A stretch of DNA of 64,000 nucleotides from Eutreptiella sp. 'Long Island Sound 2002' (GCA_964036045.1 OZ038381.1:120586843-120650842), one strand, 5' to 3'; counted from the first letter of the stretch, positions 49,441 to 61,640 are shown. Made by a program: numbers and translations. The notes: a model not told the origin generated them from the letters alone.

Positions 49441-50960
49441 CACCCTCCCCACCCGGCCCGGCCCGATGTCCGGCCGCCCCAATATGTCGAGGGGAGGCGG
49501 ACGGGTGTATTGTAGGTGGCCCCATATACGTCGGATGTGTAAATGTATTTCGTGCGCGCTTGGGTGTTCTAGTGCCCTAGAGATGGGTCTGCAAGGTCGT
49601 ATTCTAATGCCATTGAAGCCAAGTGTGCTTGCACCCCAAACTGTCTCACATAGTGGTGAATGCGTGTCAGGATTCGCTGTTGTACAGGCGCTCTTATGCA
49701 TGCCTTGCAGCATGCTATTTGCATGAGGGTTGCCAAATTGTCGCCAGACAGTGGCGTGAATCAATGGTCGAGATATGCTACTCGCTTTATAGCCAGCTCA
49801 AGGCCATGTACCTTTGCCCTTGGCGTGCACCATACATGGCCAACACACAAGACCCAACACCCCCACCCCCCGATACCCACCACTTTTGTCGATGCCGCGC
49901 TTCATGCCCAGTCATATGTCATAGGCTTGGTAGATGGTGACGCGTGTTACAAGCTGCAGCAAGCACCTCGGTACATCAAAAACCATCAACCGGCGGACCA
50001 CTATGGAAATAGCATGCATTAGCACTTTGAGGACAGCCTAGGCAAGGGTAGGCCAAACACCCGCCACCAAAGTTGTTGACGGGTTGACGGGTTGGTCTGG
50101 TCACCGGGGGTGTATTTTGTGTGTTTATGCATACTGCCCCGAAAGGAAGGGCATAGCAGCAACCCCTGGTCTCGTGGCCCACAATATTTTTCCTAGGAGT
50201 GGTTGAAATACAATGTGCTTGTACCTACAAGTGGCCGGGCGCAACCACAAGGATACGATTGAAGCTACCACCTAGGAGTTGTCGCTTAGTATTCAACCCC
50301 ACTCCTGGTGGATGTGCATTAAGGATTTGGTTTCGACACGCAACTGCTCAAGGTTGGGGGAAAATAGCAAATTTTTTTTGGCTGACTCCAGAAAATCGTA
50401 GAGTTCTCAAGATAGTCCTGGGTCAATGGGCCTCGCTTCAGCATATGATACATTGGATCCCTGCAATGCAGGGCATGGGGCGCAGACCCAAGGCTTATAA
50501 GCATGTACAAAGGGGGCTCTCTAGTGCGGTAGGTGACCGCCATGCCATCAGGCGAACCTAAAAGTGGTCTGTCACGAGATGACTGGTATGAATTCATGAG
50601 ACCCCACTGAACAGGGTGCGTAGCATGGTATCACATCGCAGGTGCGGCGGCCTAGGGGCACTCCAGTGCGTTACATTGCCGCCAATCTAGGCAATACAAA
50701 ACCTGAATCACATGCACCGTAGACAAAAGGTGAGGGGTCTGCGCATTTCCCATCCGACCATGGAGTCCGGTGGCGCCTCATATATACGGGCGTCGGGCGG
50801 CACTCAGAGCGGCTGCGGTGGGTCATCTCCTTAGGGGGTACCAAAGAGTTCCACCAGTCTTCTGCTAGTGCCCGTTGTGGGGGGGGGACAAGGCCGCGGG
50901 TGGCTTCGGGGTTCCATGGCGTCTTCAGGCGGTGGAGGCACGGGTGGCCCAGATTGCCCT
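49440..50960. other. no gene recognised
   Basis: Open frames of up to ~135 codons occur on both strands. I see no domain, convincing splice pattern or repeat relationship. Confidence 0.4.
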
Positions 50961-52857
50961 CAGCAGGGCCTCTGTGGGTGGGTGGGTGGGTGGGGGGGGG
51001 GGGGGCGCAGCGATGCCGGGAGGGTTGGCTCCCGGTGGGGGGCCTCCTCGTATCGTGTGATGCGGTGCTTGGCTTGCGGGTAGGGGCGGGCCCTTTCGGC
51101 TGCGTATGCGGACCGCCGGGCCTCCTTACTCGGTGCCTGGCGTTCGGCTGCCAACTTGTAGGGGTTACCGGCTTGGGGCGCAGGCGCGTTGGGACAGGCA
51201 GCAGTAGCTGGGGCGGCCATGCCTAGCAGGTTCGGCATGTATGCCGGGGGATGACTTTTGTAATGCTACGGGAAGAGGTAGCGGTAGCATGCAGCACCAC
51301 TGTCGAAGGGGGGGAGGGCGCAGTGAGCACCGGCGGCACCAGGTTGGGCACCCTCGAGAGGGGCAAGCTGGTCGCGCCGAGCGGCCATGCTGCCCGCGGA
51401 GGCGGTCATAGCTGCGTGAGTGTGGGATAGGTCGGTGCCGGGCCACCAATGACAGAGGTAGGGACAGTCCTCCGGATGGGTCGATAGTGACGGTTGTATT
51501 GGTGGTGGGCGCTAGCCGGCCAAGTCCACATCCCCGCCAGTTGCAGACCATTCTGGTGGGGTAGTTCACGTTGCCGCAAGGGTAGTTCCACAATCCTTCA
51601 GGCAGCGCGTGCGGCTGCGGGGGCTTCGCTTTGGTCGTGACCAGCGCGACGGCCGCCCGCGTGTGAATGGTGCCGGAGGAGACGTCAGCAGATACTGCCA
51701 GGGATGGCGGACCATGAGTACGGCACCAGTGGCAGAGGTCTTGTCCGTGTCGGTTTTCTTGCCCGCAGAAGGAGCAGCGCCAGCTGCCTTGATGCTTCGG
51801 CTTATCACATTGGAGGCAATGGGTGCGTCAGGCGTAGTTGTAGTACTTGTAGCGAGGACAGTTCCAATCGACAACCTTTTCCATTGTTGTTGACAATTTG
51901 CTGTGGACGAGAGGCGGGTGGGCAGGGTGCTAGTCTTGCACGTTACCCCGCAGGGTGTACACAACGCAGGTGCAATGGCGTTTTGTTTTCCCTCGTGTGC
52001 TCGGTTCGTTCTCGCGCGGCAAGTAAAATCACGTAAGCGGGCGAACATAGCAAGATAATCTCAAGATGGTGGTGGATGACACGGCGTTAGATGGTAGGCA
52101 GTGGGGATAATGGACTGCACGCCTGTGCTGGTGACGAGTGCGAAATATCCAAAAGGCTATCCGGCGGGCTCCTCGTTAAGACGGTGGGGCAGAGTCCTCT
52201 TGCACCGCCCTGTTGTACTAGCCCTTCGTAGGTGGACGGGGGCCCGTTACGGCCTGGGAGTGCCCCCTCATTGTGAAAGGGTGCACAGGTGTGGTGCACC
52301 GGATACCGGGCGACGACGAACGACCCCAACACGGAGAAAACCTCGGAAAGGTAGACTGTTGTGGTGTCAGGCGTGGATAGGTATTCCACAATCGCGAAGG
52401 CTGGTTCGACGACAGCAAATATGGCCTAATAACAAGAATAGGAATAGGAATAAGTCCCTGGACGTCCTGGGCTGGCCGCTTTGTCCACGGTGTCAGGATC
52501 CAAGTTGGCCACCAATGAAGCAAGTCGCGTATGGTTGAGGTCTATTCTGCCGCGCTTCGGTGGTGGGGACGGCGAGGCGGGGAGGGGCATGGGTGGGGGG
52601 TGTGTGCCTGGGGCGCCATAGGGGGTGTCACCCCGCGTGGAGCCGGGCGTTGAGCCTGCGCCCGATGTCGGTAGTATGAGGACCCGTGTCCTCTTGGCAG
52701 GGTGGTATGGCGCGTCAGGGAATGAGGGAGGCGTGGGGTGCGGTAAGAGCCGTGCCGCCGATACTTCGGCCTCCACTTCCATCAATTGCCATTGTAGGTG
52801 GACGTACATGTGCTTGTCGTCCGGCGCCGAACCATAGTTGGTGGCGTGTTCATCCAT
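50960..52857 (-). pseudogene. decayed retroelement-like ORF with RanBP2-type zinc fingers
   Basis: The first part starts MDEHATNYGSAPDDKHMYVH at 52,857, is Pro-rich and stops at TAG 52,426. A second frame (~51,895-51,520) has three RanBP2-type fingers. Finger 2, WRCSFCGQENRHGQDLCHWC (51,721-51,786), matches W-x-C-x2-C-x3-N-x6-C-x2-C exactly. Finger 1 (51,832-51,895) lost a Cys and contains TGA at 51,828, from a likely CGA. Finger 3 (51,525-51,592) reads WNYPCGNVNYPTRMVCNWRGC and lacks one Cys. A later frame (51,238-50,960) is Ala/Pro/Arg-rich (KLAAERQAPSKEARRSAYAA). These fingers usually bind RNA or ubiquitin. The layout resembles a LINE ORF1, but that is inference. Confidence 0.45.
51520..51895 (-). 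other. triple RanBP2-type zinc-finger segment
   Basis: Conceptual translation on the minus strand gives three W-N/R-x-C...N...C-x2-C fingers about 30 and 60 residues apart. Only the middle one has all ligands. Stop and missing ligands indicate decay. Confidence 0.6.
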
Positions 52858-52924
52858 GGGCTGACAAAAGAGGGGGGGTCTACGACGGTAGGGAAAAAAG
52901 GAGTGGCCACACAGACAGGTCGTC

Positions 52925-54930
52925 ATGTGACGGTGCCCTCTAACACCCTCCACAACACATCAAGGGCTAAAGTAGACAGTCGCTGCCCACATTGCCGCTT
53001 GGGAGGTGGCATGGCCAAGTCCCTAGTTACATGGTCCGTCTGCCAAAGATAACACATGATGGAGAAGCGTCCCACCCTTTTGGGTTTGGGGGGGGAGGGG
53101 GGGCTTGGCTTGGGGTGGGGGTTCTGGATTGGTGGTGCACGCCCCCCCCCCTCCTCCTCGCTTACCCCACCCCCTCCCATGGCCCCCCACAACTCTTCAT
53201 CCCCCCCCCCCGGTATAACCCACGTCCTGCATGCAGGCCCACTCAACAGGCCGGAAATGATGCGCCGCGACCCACAAGTCGAAGACCACCCGAGCGGTCT
53301 CCCACTCACGTAGGCCAAGAAGGATGGCAAGGCCCAAAAGTGGATCTCGGGCCACAATTCGATGAAAGGCACCTAGGGGTACTTCCTCGGCGACCTTTGC
53401 ATCTTTCCAAGCCACACAGACGGGCCTGGCATGTGTGGCGTTCAACACAACATCCACAATCTAAAAACACCAAAAAAAATTGGCATGGTTCATTTTTGCG
53501 GCAACTGTATTAATTTTTCGACATTAATATTAACCTTTAACCTTTAATATTTGCAGCAACGGTGCAAAAATTAATGAATAATGTTGGCGATCTAAAAAAG
53601 TAATGTACATGCAGGCACCATACCTCGAAGGCTCCATTGGTGCCTTGCGCCTGCACTGCCCCCATGTCATCTGGGAACAGCCATGCCGCACTGGGGGCCT
53701 CAATGGGGGTCGCCGGGGCTGGCAGCCTCGGGAGCTACGGCCGCCGGTTGGGCCGTGTTGGCGGCCTTCGCGGCCACTTTAACAAGCCGGGTGTTCGGGA
53801 GCAACCCCTCGTAGGACGCTTGACACCCGGGATTGTACACTGGCCTGGGCAGGGCCCACACTGACCCGAACACGACGGGCCTTCCCTGCCGCCACTGCTT
53901 GCACCAGCGCTGTGGTAGCACTGAGTAATGGGCCATTTGGAAACGGACTGAGCGTGGGTCAAATAGCAAATTCAGGGCACGCAAACTGCCTACATTGATA
54001 CCCTCCTCAGGAAGGCACGAGAGGGGGGCTCCAAGGTGGGGTTTTGAGAACCCCCCCCCCCTTGTTGCCATCCTCCAGCCAGGTGCCGTTGGATTTGCGA
54101 TGACGGCAAATGAGGCACCACATTAGCTGACAAAAAATCCTCATGACCGTCATGAGGTTGTGGTGGGGGGAGGAAAAAACTGGCTGGTCCCGTGCCCTGC
54201 TCAAAAATTTGGGCTGACCACGTGACCGCCCCCCCCCTTCGTAGCGGTAGCAAAGGTGGGGCCCAGAGCCTTGAGGAGCCACTGGGGGAGGGGGGTTTGC
54301 ACCTAGGAGGTGGGGGGGTCCACTTGCTCAATTTCCTCCCCCTCGTTGTCCCCGTCCCCAGCCCCGTCCCTCATCCGCGCGTTCACCACCACTCCCCCCC
54401 GTCCTCCACCTTTACCCCCCCGGCAAGCTGGCCCCCGCTTGACTCACCGCCCTCTTGTCCCTTCTCTCCTTCTTCTTTTTCTTCTTCTCCTTCTTCTCCC
54501 TCCACCGCCTATCCGAGCAGTCTTCGCTTGACTCCTCGGGGGGGGGGGGGGGCGGGTGGAGACCCCCCACTGGTGGCGCTCGTGGAGCTGGGGCTAAGAG
54601 TTGAGCTGGCGCTGGAGCTGCTGCCGCCCGTCATTCCTCCACTTGCACCATCTTTGGAGGAAAAGAGGAAGGAAAACGATTTTTAATTTTCACCCTAGAA
54701 TTAATTTCTGCGAACTAATTTTATCGATCGAAAAATAACTCATATATTAATAATCAACCAGAGCAGTGCTCAATACTAATCTACGAAAATTAATGACAGC
54801 AACACAAAAATTAATCGAAACACACAAGCAGGCGGGCACATGCAAAACACACCAGGACTTGCTTGTTTCCTTTGAGCATATCGTCCAACATTTGCTTCAT
54901 TTCCGATGAGTCCATGGCAAGGCGAACAAA
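52925..54930 (-). CDS. unrecognised multi-exon coding region
   Basis: Candidate start MDSSEMKQMLDDMLKGNKQ (54,913-54,857), then a very AT-rich stretch (54,690-54,800). Next comes a Ser/Pro-rich then Lys-rich exon (KEKKKKKKERRDKRA, ~54,470), and then MTVMRIFCQLMWCLICRHRK and INVGSLRALNLLFDPRSVRF (to ~53,630, ending NGAFE at a GTATGG donor). An AT-rich intron (53,465-53,630) with acceptor TTTTTAG leads to IVDVVLNATHARPVCVAWKD and LLGLREWETARVVFDLWVAA. The NGAFE-IVDVV join is clean. Frames shift around several poly-C/poly-G runs, so some breaks may be assembly errors. I do not recognise the protein. Confidence 0.4.
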
Positions 54931-54984
54931 GAGATGGGGGTGGGGAAGCAAGAGTGGAGAGTGGGGGGCTACAGGTGGCCGTGA

Positions 54985-56110
54985 GTTTGGCCATGGTACA
55001 TGGGGCGGTATGGGGCGTCCCGTAGTTGCATAATGGGATGTGGAACTTTAAAAACCACCAAGCCCAAACTTGCAAAACCACCTCGGCCTCCCTTTCTCCT
55101 TGCATTGCCCTCGGCATGTGGTCATTGTATGTGCGCTTGAGGAGGGCGTTGAGACGCTCAACGACGTCCGCGCACACGGCACCCAACCCAACCCCAAATG
55201 CCGCGCGTTGGCCACGGCCTCGGTGACATCCGCCTCCAAGTACACGAGGTAGTTGGGTTGGCACGCCTCCTTGTAGCAATATGTGTGGTAGGCGCGCGCC
55301 ACCTCGGCCGCCCGTAGGTTCTAGGGGCGGCTTGTCCGTGTACAAGTCACGGAGGAGGTCACACATGGCCACAATGGCTTGCAACTCACCATCCTCCATG
55401 ATGTAGTCCAACATCGGCCCAATTTCCTCCCACGCGACGAACAATGCACAGGCCTCCTCCTTGTCGGGTGTCGCCCAGGCAACCAACTTCACACCCGTGC
55501 GGGCTTGATGGAGGGCCCGTTGCAGGGCCTCGGCGCTCTCCTTCGGGAGGTCCTCGACGAACGCCACTTGGAGCCCGCCACCGGCCATGCAACAATGGAG
55601 TATGCATAGGAAAACCACACATCAATCCACCGGAATGTGTGGCTCCCCTACACCCCCCCCCTTTGTCCAAGGTACGGCCGGTCTCCTTGTAGCGTTGGCG
55701 GGCCGTTACTTCACATTACAATGTGCACCGGGTCGCCACGTTGACCCATGCCGCCGCATTGTTGTCCCACAACTCCATAGTATAAATAGAGCCACCATTG
55801 GCAAATTAGAGATGCCAATAGGGCACTGCACGAAGGGTTGGTCTGCCCCAACGACCGACCCACTTGGCACCCAGTGCACTCCCCTGTAAAACTTCTTGCA
55901 GTCGTGTATGAACCACAATACGTATGAAAAAGAAATGGGTTAATATTTGGATTAATTTCTGGAGATTATTATTAAGTTAATTTTCAGTCGGCGTTAATAT
56001 TAACCGAAAACTAGATATTTATCTCGAAAAATTAATGCAAACATTAACAAACAACGAAGGGGGCCACAAACCTGCAAGTTCTCGGCCCATATCGTTGCTA
56101 GTGCGGCCAT
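54985..56110 (-). CDS. unrecognised coding region, possible transposase-like
   Basis: Blocks on the minus strand: KDMAALATIWAENLQ (to 56,072, GT donor), an AT-rich intron (55,920-56,072), SVVGADQPFVQCPIGISNLP (~55,860), then LQVAFVEDLPKESAEALQRA through DLLRDLYTDKPPL. Next is EVARAYHTYCYKEACQPNYL in a neighbouring frame, and last CADVVERLNALLKRTYNDHM and WWFLKFHIPLCNYG. The final ERLNALLK block is reminiscent of the C-terminal region of some eukaryotic transposases, but I cannot name a family. Two opposite frame changes (~55,320 and ~55,185) bracket the middle block. Confidence 0.35.
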
Positions 56111-57700
56111 GTCCTTGATGTTTGTGACACTATCAATGCTACTAACCTACCTCCTCTGCTATGCATTTGTTGAAGTGGTTTGTGCTTCTTCCGCTCCTTG
56201 ATTGCTAGCCCATTGTTCATTTCTTTGTATGTCACAAGGTAGTGTTGGCTTTCGCTTCACCGCGATCCCATCGATTCCTAATGATGTTTGTGACACTATC
56301 AATGCTACTAAGCTACCTATGCATTTGTTGTTCAAATTCTTACGACCATCATTGAACTTTACTTCCTTGTCTGCCACGGGTTGCATGAAGGCAACCTGTA
56401 TTTATTTCTTTCGTACCACATGTTGGTAGTCATCTTTCTTCATTACCATCATACTTGTTATCCTCATTGATTCTATCATTGCACTCAATACACACTCATC
56501 ACCGTAGGCCGTATTTACATCACTTTTTGTCTTGCGTCGCCTTGTGCATTGCATTGTCCTCTCCCCTCTTTTTGTTTGGCAAATGGCTTTCGCTTCACCG
56601 CGATCGCATTAGTTTCCGCCACGTTTATCCTAACCTTCAAGCGAGCAACCTAACCCCGTACTCCACTCGGAATGAATGTACTCCCCAAGCTTCGTGTTGA
56701 CGTCTGCGCTCGACTTTCGCTTCACCGCGATCCCGTTCCTCTTTCCCTTGTTATGAGCACGTTGCATGGGATGTTGAACAACGTCCTTTATCCCATCCTG
56801 ACTAAGGGGTAAGAATGCTAATCGCGTAATCCACGAATGAAAGCAGTTCGTTTTCACTCCAAGGCCCACACGTGGCGGGTACCTTTTTGAACGTATTTTG
56901 AATTTCGCTTTGTGGCATTTCGCCATATCATTACAAAAGGTTGGTGCTGCAGCAAAAGGACGGAAGGTCGACCCATTCCTTTCGTGCATCTTGAGTGGAA
57001 TGTTTCACGTCGCCCTTAGCTTATGGCATGAGTTGTGTTGCATTGGTTGTTGGACAACCACGTTTATCCTAACCTTCAAGCGAGCAACCTAACCCCGTAC
57101 TCCACTCGGAATGAATGTACTCCCCAAGCTTCGTGTTGATGTCTGCGCTCGGCTTTCGCTTCACCGCGATCCCGTTCGTCTTTCTCTTATTATGAGCAAA
57201 ACTTTTTGTCATCCACAACAAACCCAGAAAAACATCCATCCAATCCGATGCATATGTTCCATGCATTGTACTTCCTGCAACATACTGTACCAAAAAATTG
57301 ATGTCTCTATCCGGCTATTGTGTGCCTGTCAAGTGTTGCATGTTCTTTGTTTCACGCATTACGGGGTGGTTGGGAACTTATAAGGGCTAAAATGTGTCAA
57401 AAATGGGCCCAAAAAGAGGTCATCGTATTTGCACCCCCCCCCCCCCCCGCCGCCATTGCATTCTCACACAAATGTTTCGTGGTATCAACAAGTAGTACAA
57501 GCCACTTTTGTACTAAAACACTACACCTCAAACAAGAAAAAACACCTAGTACAAGGTGATATCCACAAGTGCAAAAGGATGATACCAATACAGAACCATT
57601 CTAAGGACAGGAAGAAAACAAAGTACAATTGGCTTTCGCTTCACCGCGATCCCGTTTCATATGCATTAGGCACGTGAGGATTCATTGATGCCTTGCTTGA
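56110..57700. repeat. region of a 19-nt dispersed motif and local duplications
   Basis: CTTTCGCTTCACCGCGATC or a one-base variant occurs at ~56,249, 56,587, 56,714, 57,153 and 57,633, all on the + strand. Around two copies (56,627-56,750 and 57,065-57,190) the flank is duplicated too. GTTTGTGACACTATCAATGC occurs at 56,118 and 56,286. No gene was recognised. Confidence 0.75.
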
Positions 57701-57905
57701 GTGCGATGGCCCCGGGAGCAGGTAAGAGGGGCTTTGCGGGCAGATGCTACAGGACTCAAGCCATGCACATTTGGGTACGGCGAGGGTGGAGGGGTTACGC
57801 GAGGGTTGTCGGAGTTGAGGTGGCGAAGAAATAACTGGAGGGTTGTTGGGAACTTATAGGGGCTAAAATGTGTTGAAAATGGGCCCAAAAAGAGGTCATC
57901 AAGCC
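57367..57905. repeat. short direct repeat, two copies
   Basis: GGGAACTTATARGGGCTAAA followed by a ~35-bp match occurs at ~57,370 and ~57,847. A poly-C run (57,436-57,449) follows the first copy. Confidence 0.7.
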
Positions 57906-58079
57906 TAGTGCTTGGGTGTGAACCCCACTAGACAGTGACCCAAGGTGTTCGTTCAACATCTACATTGGTTTCCATGCCAATTCCCCCCTACAAGGACATG
58001 CTAGGCACCTGTAACTACCCAAAAATGGCATTTTCTGGTCGTTTGTGACAGATTTTGAAACCTGGGTGGGCTACTCGCG

Positions 58080-60655
58080 AAGCCCGTTGCCGGTCGCCAC
58101 CGTCCAGTTTCTCGCTCAAACTTTGTGTGATTGTATTTCACCCATAGGTATGATGGAGCAAAGTTTCAACAAAATCCAAGGCACCACGACGGAGTTCTGA
58201 TTTTTCCCCATTTCGCGCCTGATGCGGCTTGCTTGCTACATGCTTGCTTGCTGCTTGCTGCTGCTGCTAAACCTGGTAGGTCCACCCTAGACACTAAAAA
58301 GGGTTATAAAACCAAGACTGGTGCCACCAACTCGGTGACCCTAATCAAGACTGAATATTGGGACCGAGCTGGTGGGGGAGGGAACATTAGATATGAATGG
58401 TGAGGGACATCAAGAATGATTCACACATTGATTGCTCTTGACAAAGTGAAATGCACCTGAACCCCATCACCACGAGGCCCACTTTCAAGGCTTTTTGGAC
58501 TTCTCAGGGGCCAAAATGCCCCAAAATGGGCTCAAAATGGGCTCATTTCACCCTTTTGTGCACCCCAAATGGTCTACGATGAGTTTTGGAAAAATGTGTT
58601 TTTGACCCATTTTCGACCCGTTTTTGGTCCCAAAACAGCCCATTTTCAAGGCATTTTGGGATTTTTGGAGGACCCAAATGGGCCACCACAAGCTCAAAAC
58701 TGTCCAAAAACACTTGTTTTAGCGTCGCACATGGTCTAGGATTACTTTTGCGGAAAGTCATATTTTTACCCCTTTCGGACCCTGTTGACCCATTTGGGTA
58801 CCCACCTTTTTGGGCTTGAGCTTGCAGCTTGCCACAGCCTAGTGGGCCTAGTTATTGGGGTCTAGGCGTCCGTTTGGGCAATTCTGAGGGGTGGAAACCA
58901 CAAAACGTGGGGGGTTGCGGGTGGAGTAGGTGCCCTCGGAATCGCATTTTGAGCCATGTAGCCAAAGATATGGCCTATTCTTGGTTTGTGGCTGTCAGCA
59001 GTTGGAGCTTCTGGGGGCCCTTTTGGGCCGCTTCCGCGACATATCATGGAGTTAGAGGGCCGCAAAGAGCTCGTTGACACGGGGAAGTCAAGCGGCACGT
59101 GGAGTGTACCCACCGTTTCCCTTCGTTTGGCCGTTTTGAATGTGTTGCAGGGCATTTTTGGCCCAAAAATGGCTGTTTTTGGCCCTAAATTGCAGCTTTT
59201 GAAACTGAGGTCCGCCACTTGCGAATCCCGTTCCCGGCCGCCACCGTTGAGTTTCTTGCTCAAAATTTGTGTGATTGTACTTCACACCCATAGGTATCAT
59301 CCACCGAAATTTCACTTGAATCTGAAGCACCACGACGGAAATCTGATTTTTACCCATTTCGCGCGTGCTGCTGCTTGCTGCTTGCTGCTACTGCTGCTAA
59401 ACCTGGTAGGTCCACCCTAGACACTAAAAAGGGTTATAAAACCAAGACTGGTTCCACCAGCTCGGTGACCCTAACCCTAGGGCTAACCCTAATCCTAACC
59501 TTAATCAAGACTGAATATTGGGACCGAGCTGGTGGGGGAGGGAACATGAGCTATGAATGGTGAGGGACACCAATGAGTCAGGCCGTTGACTGAGTGGAAT
59601 TATCTTTCAAGTGATCCCCTTCACCACAAGGCCCCTTTCAAGGCTTTTTTGGACTTCTGAGGGGCCAAAAGGCCGCCAAAATGGGCTCAAAATGAGCTCA
59701 TTTCACCCGTTGGTACACCCCAAATGGTCTAGGATGATTCTTGGAAAAATGCGTTTTTTAACCCATTTTTGGTCCCAAAACAGCCCATTTTCAAGGCATT
59801 TTGGGATTTTCGGAGGACCAAAATGGGCCACCACAAGCTCAAAACAGTCCAAAAACACTTGTTTTAGCATTACACATGGTCGAGTATCATTTTTGAGATA
59901 AGTCGGTTTTTTGCCCCTACTGGACCTTGTTGACCCATTTGGGCACCCACCTGTTTTCGGTTTGAGCTTGCAGCATGCTGCAGCATACCGGGCCTAGGTA
60001 CGGGGGTCTAGGCGTCCGTTTAGGCAATTCTGAGGGGTGGAAACCACAGAAAGTGGGGGATTGCAGGTGGATTAGGTGCCCTCGGAATCGCATTTTGAGC
60101 CATGTAGCCAAAGATATGGCCCGTTCTTGGTTTGTGGCTGCTGCCAGCCAGTCTACACAAAATTTGGGGCTTCCGGGGCCTTTTTGGGCCGTTTCCGGGA
60201 CATATGATGGAGTTAGAGGGCCGCAAAGGGCTCGTTGACACGGGAAAGTCAAGCCGCACATAGAGTTCACCCACCCTTTCCCTTCGTTTGGCCGTTTTGA
60301 ATGGGTTCTAGGGCTGTTTTGGCCCAAAAATGGCTGTTTTTGGCCCTAAATTGCAGCTTTTGAAAACCGAGGTCCGCCACTTGCGACAACTGTTCGCGGC
60401 CGCCACCGTTGAGTTTCTTGCTCAAACTTTGTGTGGTTGTCCCTCACACCCATAGGTATCATCCACCAAAATTTGACTCAAATCCGAAGCACCACGATGG
60501 AATTCTGATTTTGGCCCATTTCGCGCGTGCTGCTGCCTGCTGCTTGCTTGCTTGTCGCTTGCTTGCTTGCTACTAAACGTGGTTGGTCCACCCTAGACGC
60601 TAAAAAGGGTTATAAAACCAAGACTCGTTCCACCAGCTCGGTGACCCTAGGCTTA
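58080..60655 (+). repeat. ~1.15-kb tandem repeat, about 2.2 copies
   Basis: The landmark CCCATTTCGCGC occurs at ~58,208, 59,353 and 60,516 (spacing 1,145 and 1,163 bp). Each copy has AAAAAGGGTTATAAAACCAA, a GCTTGCTTGC tract and, except in the incomplete third, a satellite-like part related to the ~161-bp family (CCAAAACAGCCCATTTTCAA). No conserved coding frame was found. Confidence 0.85.
59466..59505 (+). repeat. telomere-like CCCTAA tract
   Basis: About six degenerate CCCTAA units (CCCTAACCCTAGGGCTAACC and onward) inside the second tandem copy. The other copies have only one unit at this position. Confidence 0.6.
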
Positions 60656-60659
60656 ACCC

Positions 60660-60865
60660 CCCTCCCCCCACCCTTGGCTCGAAGCCCCCCTGACCCGCGG
60701 CCAGACCCCCCCCGACCCCCGGTAGGAACAACCCCCCCCGACCCCGGGCAAGCCCCCCCCCCGCGACCCCCGGCTGGACCCCCCCCCCAAGTTTTCGACA
60801 GATAGCTGGGGGGGAAGGGTCGCATCACGACCGGTTGTAGTCGCCCCCCCCCCCCCCCCCCGTGG
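60660..60865. repeat. poly-C/poly-G-rich low-complexity tract
   Basis: Repeated CCCCCCGACCCC-type blocks and a long C run (60,843-60,860). Frames here are unreliable. Confidence 0.8.
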
Positions 60866-60879
60866 CGCAAGGCGCACCG

Positions 60880-61640
60880 TGCTCACCTTAGCACAATTGA
60901 GCACTTGTTGGCGACTGGTCCACAACCGCCGCTGCAAAGAACGAGACACGTTCCCTTCTCCCCAAGGCTCGATGCCGAAGAGTGTCGAAGGGCTTGGACA
61001 CGTCGAAGGTCAGAGGAGGGTTGTCCATCTAACCACGCTGCAACTTGCGCTGCGCCAGGAATACGAGTGCTAACGCCTTGGAGCCCGGCATTGCCCCGAA
61101 TTGCCAGTCCGGTGCCACCCCATTACGAGCAAGGATTGCCGTAAACTGACACAATAGGGGCTCATGGGCATTCTCACATCCTCCTACCCCACAACACGAT
61201 GGGTCCGTAGGCGTCCAGATCCCCAATGGCCCGTCCCTTTGGGAATAGCCAAATGATGGCCTCATGCCACGAGTCCGTGACCCGTCACGGAGGATGGCCG
61301 GTACGCTTGCACAAGAAGCCCATGTACTGGCTTGGGAAGCTCTGCGACTAGCGGCGGAGTGACCCCGTTGGAGCCACTTGCCTCCCCATTTGTGAGGAAT
61401 GCCAGTGGAATGCGGCCTGTGACAAGCCTTCCACACTCCGGCACGTTGACTGCCGTTATGGCAAAGAGTGTCTCCCCGTACCGTGGGACTTCCTCCATGA
61501 AGTCAAAGGCCTCCGCGGAGATATTCTCCGACTTCCGTACACGCACAAACCACAACCGAGGGCGGGCATAAGTGACCACGTGTATGCCCTCCATGATCGC
61601 GGCCCACCACAGCTGCATGTTCGAGACCCTGCCCCTCAAA
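60880..61640 (-). pseudogene. frameshifted LINE reverse-transcriptase fragment
   Basis: Three minus-strand frames together read like the N-terminal half of a LINE RT. SGSNGVTPPLVAELPKP (61,329-61,385) is the usual segment before the fingers. HEAIIWLFPKGRAIGDLD (with DAYGPIVL after it, 61,188-61,268) matches the x-PK...D-x-YRPI-L region. FDVSKPFDTLRHRAL (60,962-61,009) matches catalytic motif A, with one catalytic Asp present. No frame joins all three, so the element is dead. The YxDD box would lie beyond 60,880, in poly-C sequence, and is not seen. Confidence 0.65.
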
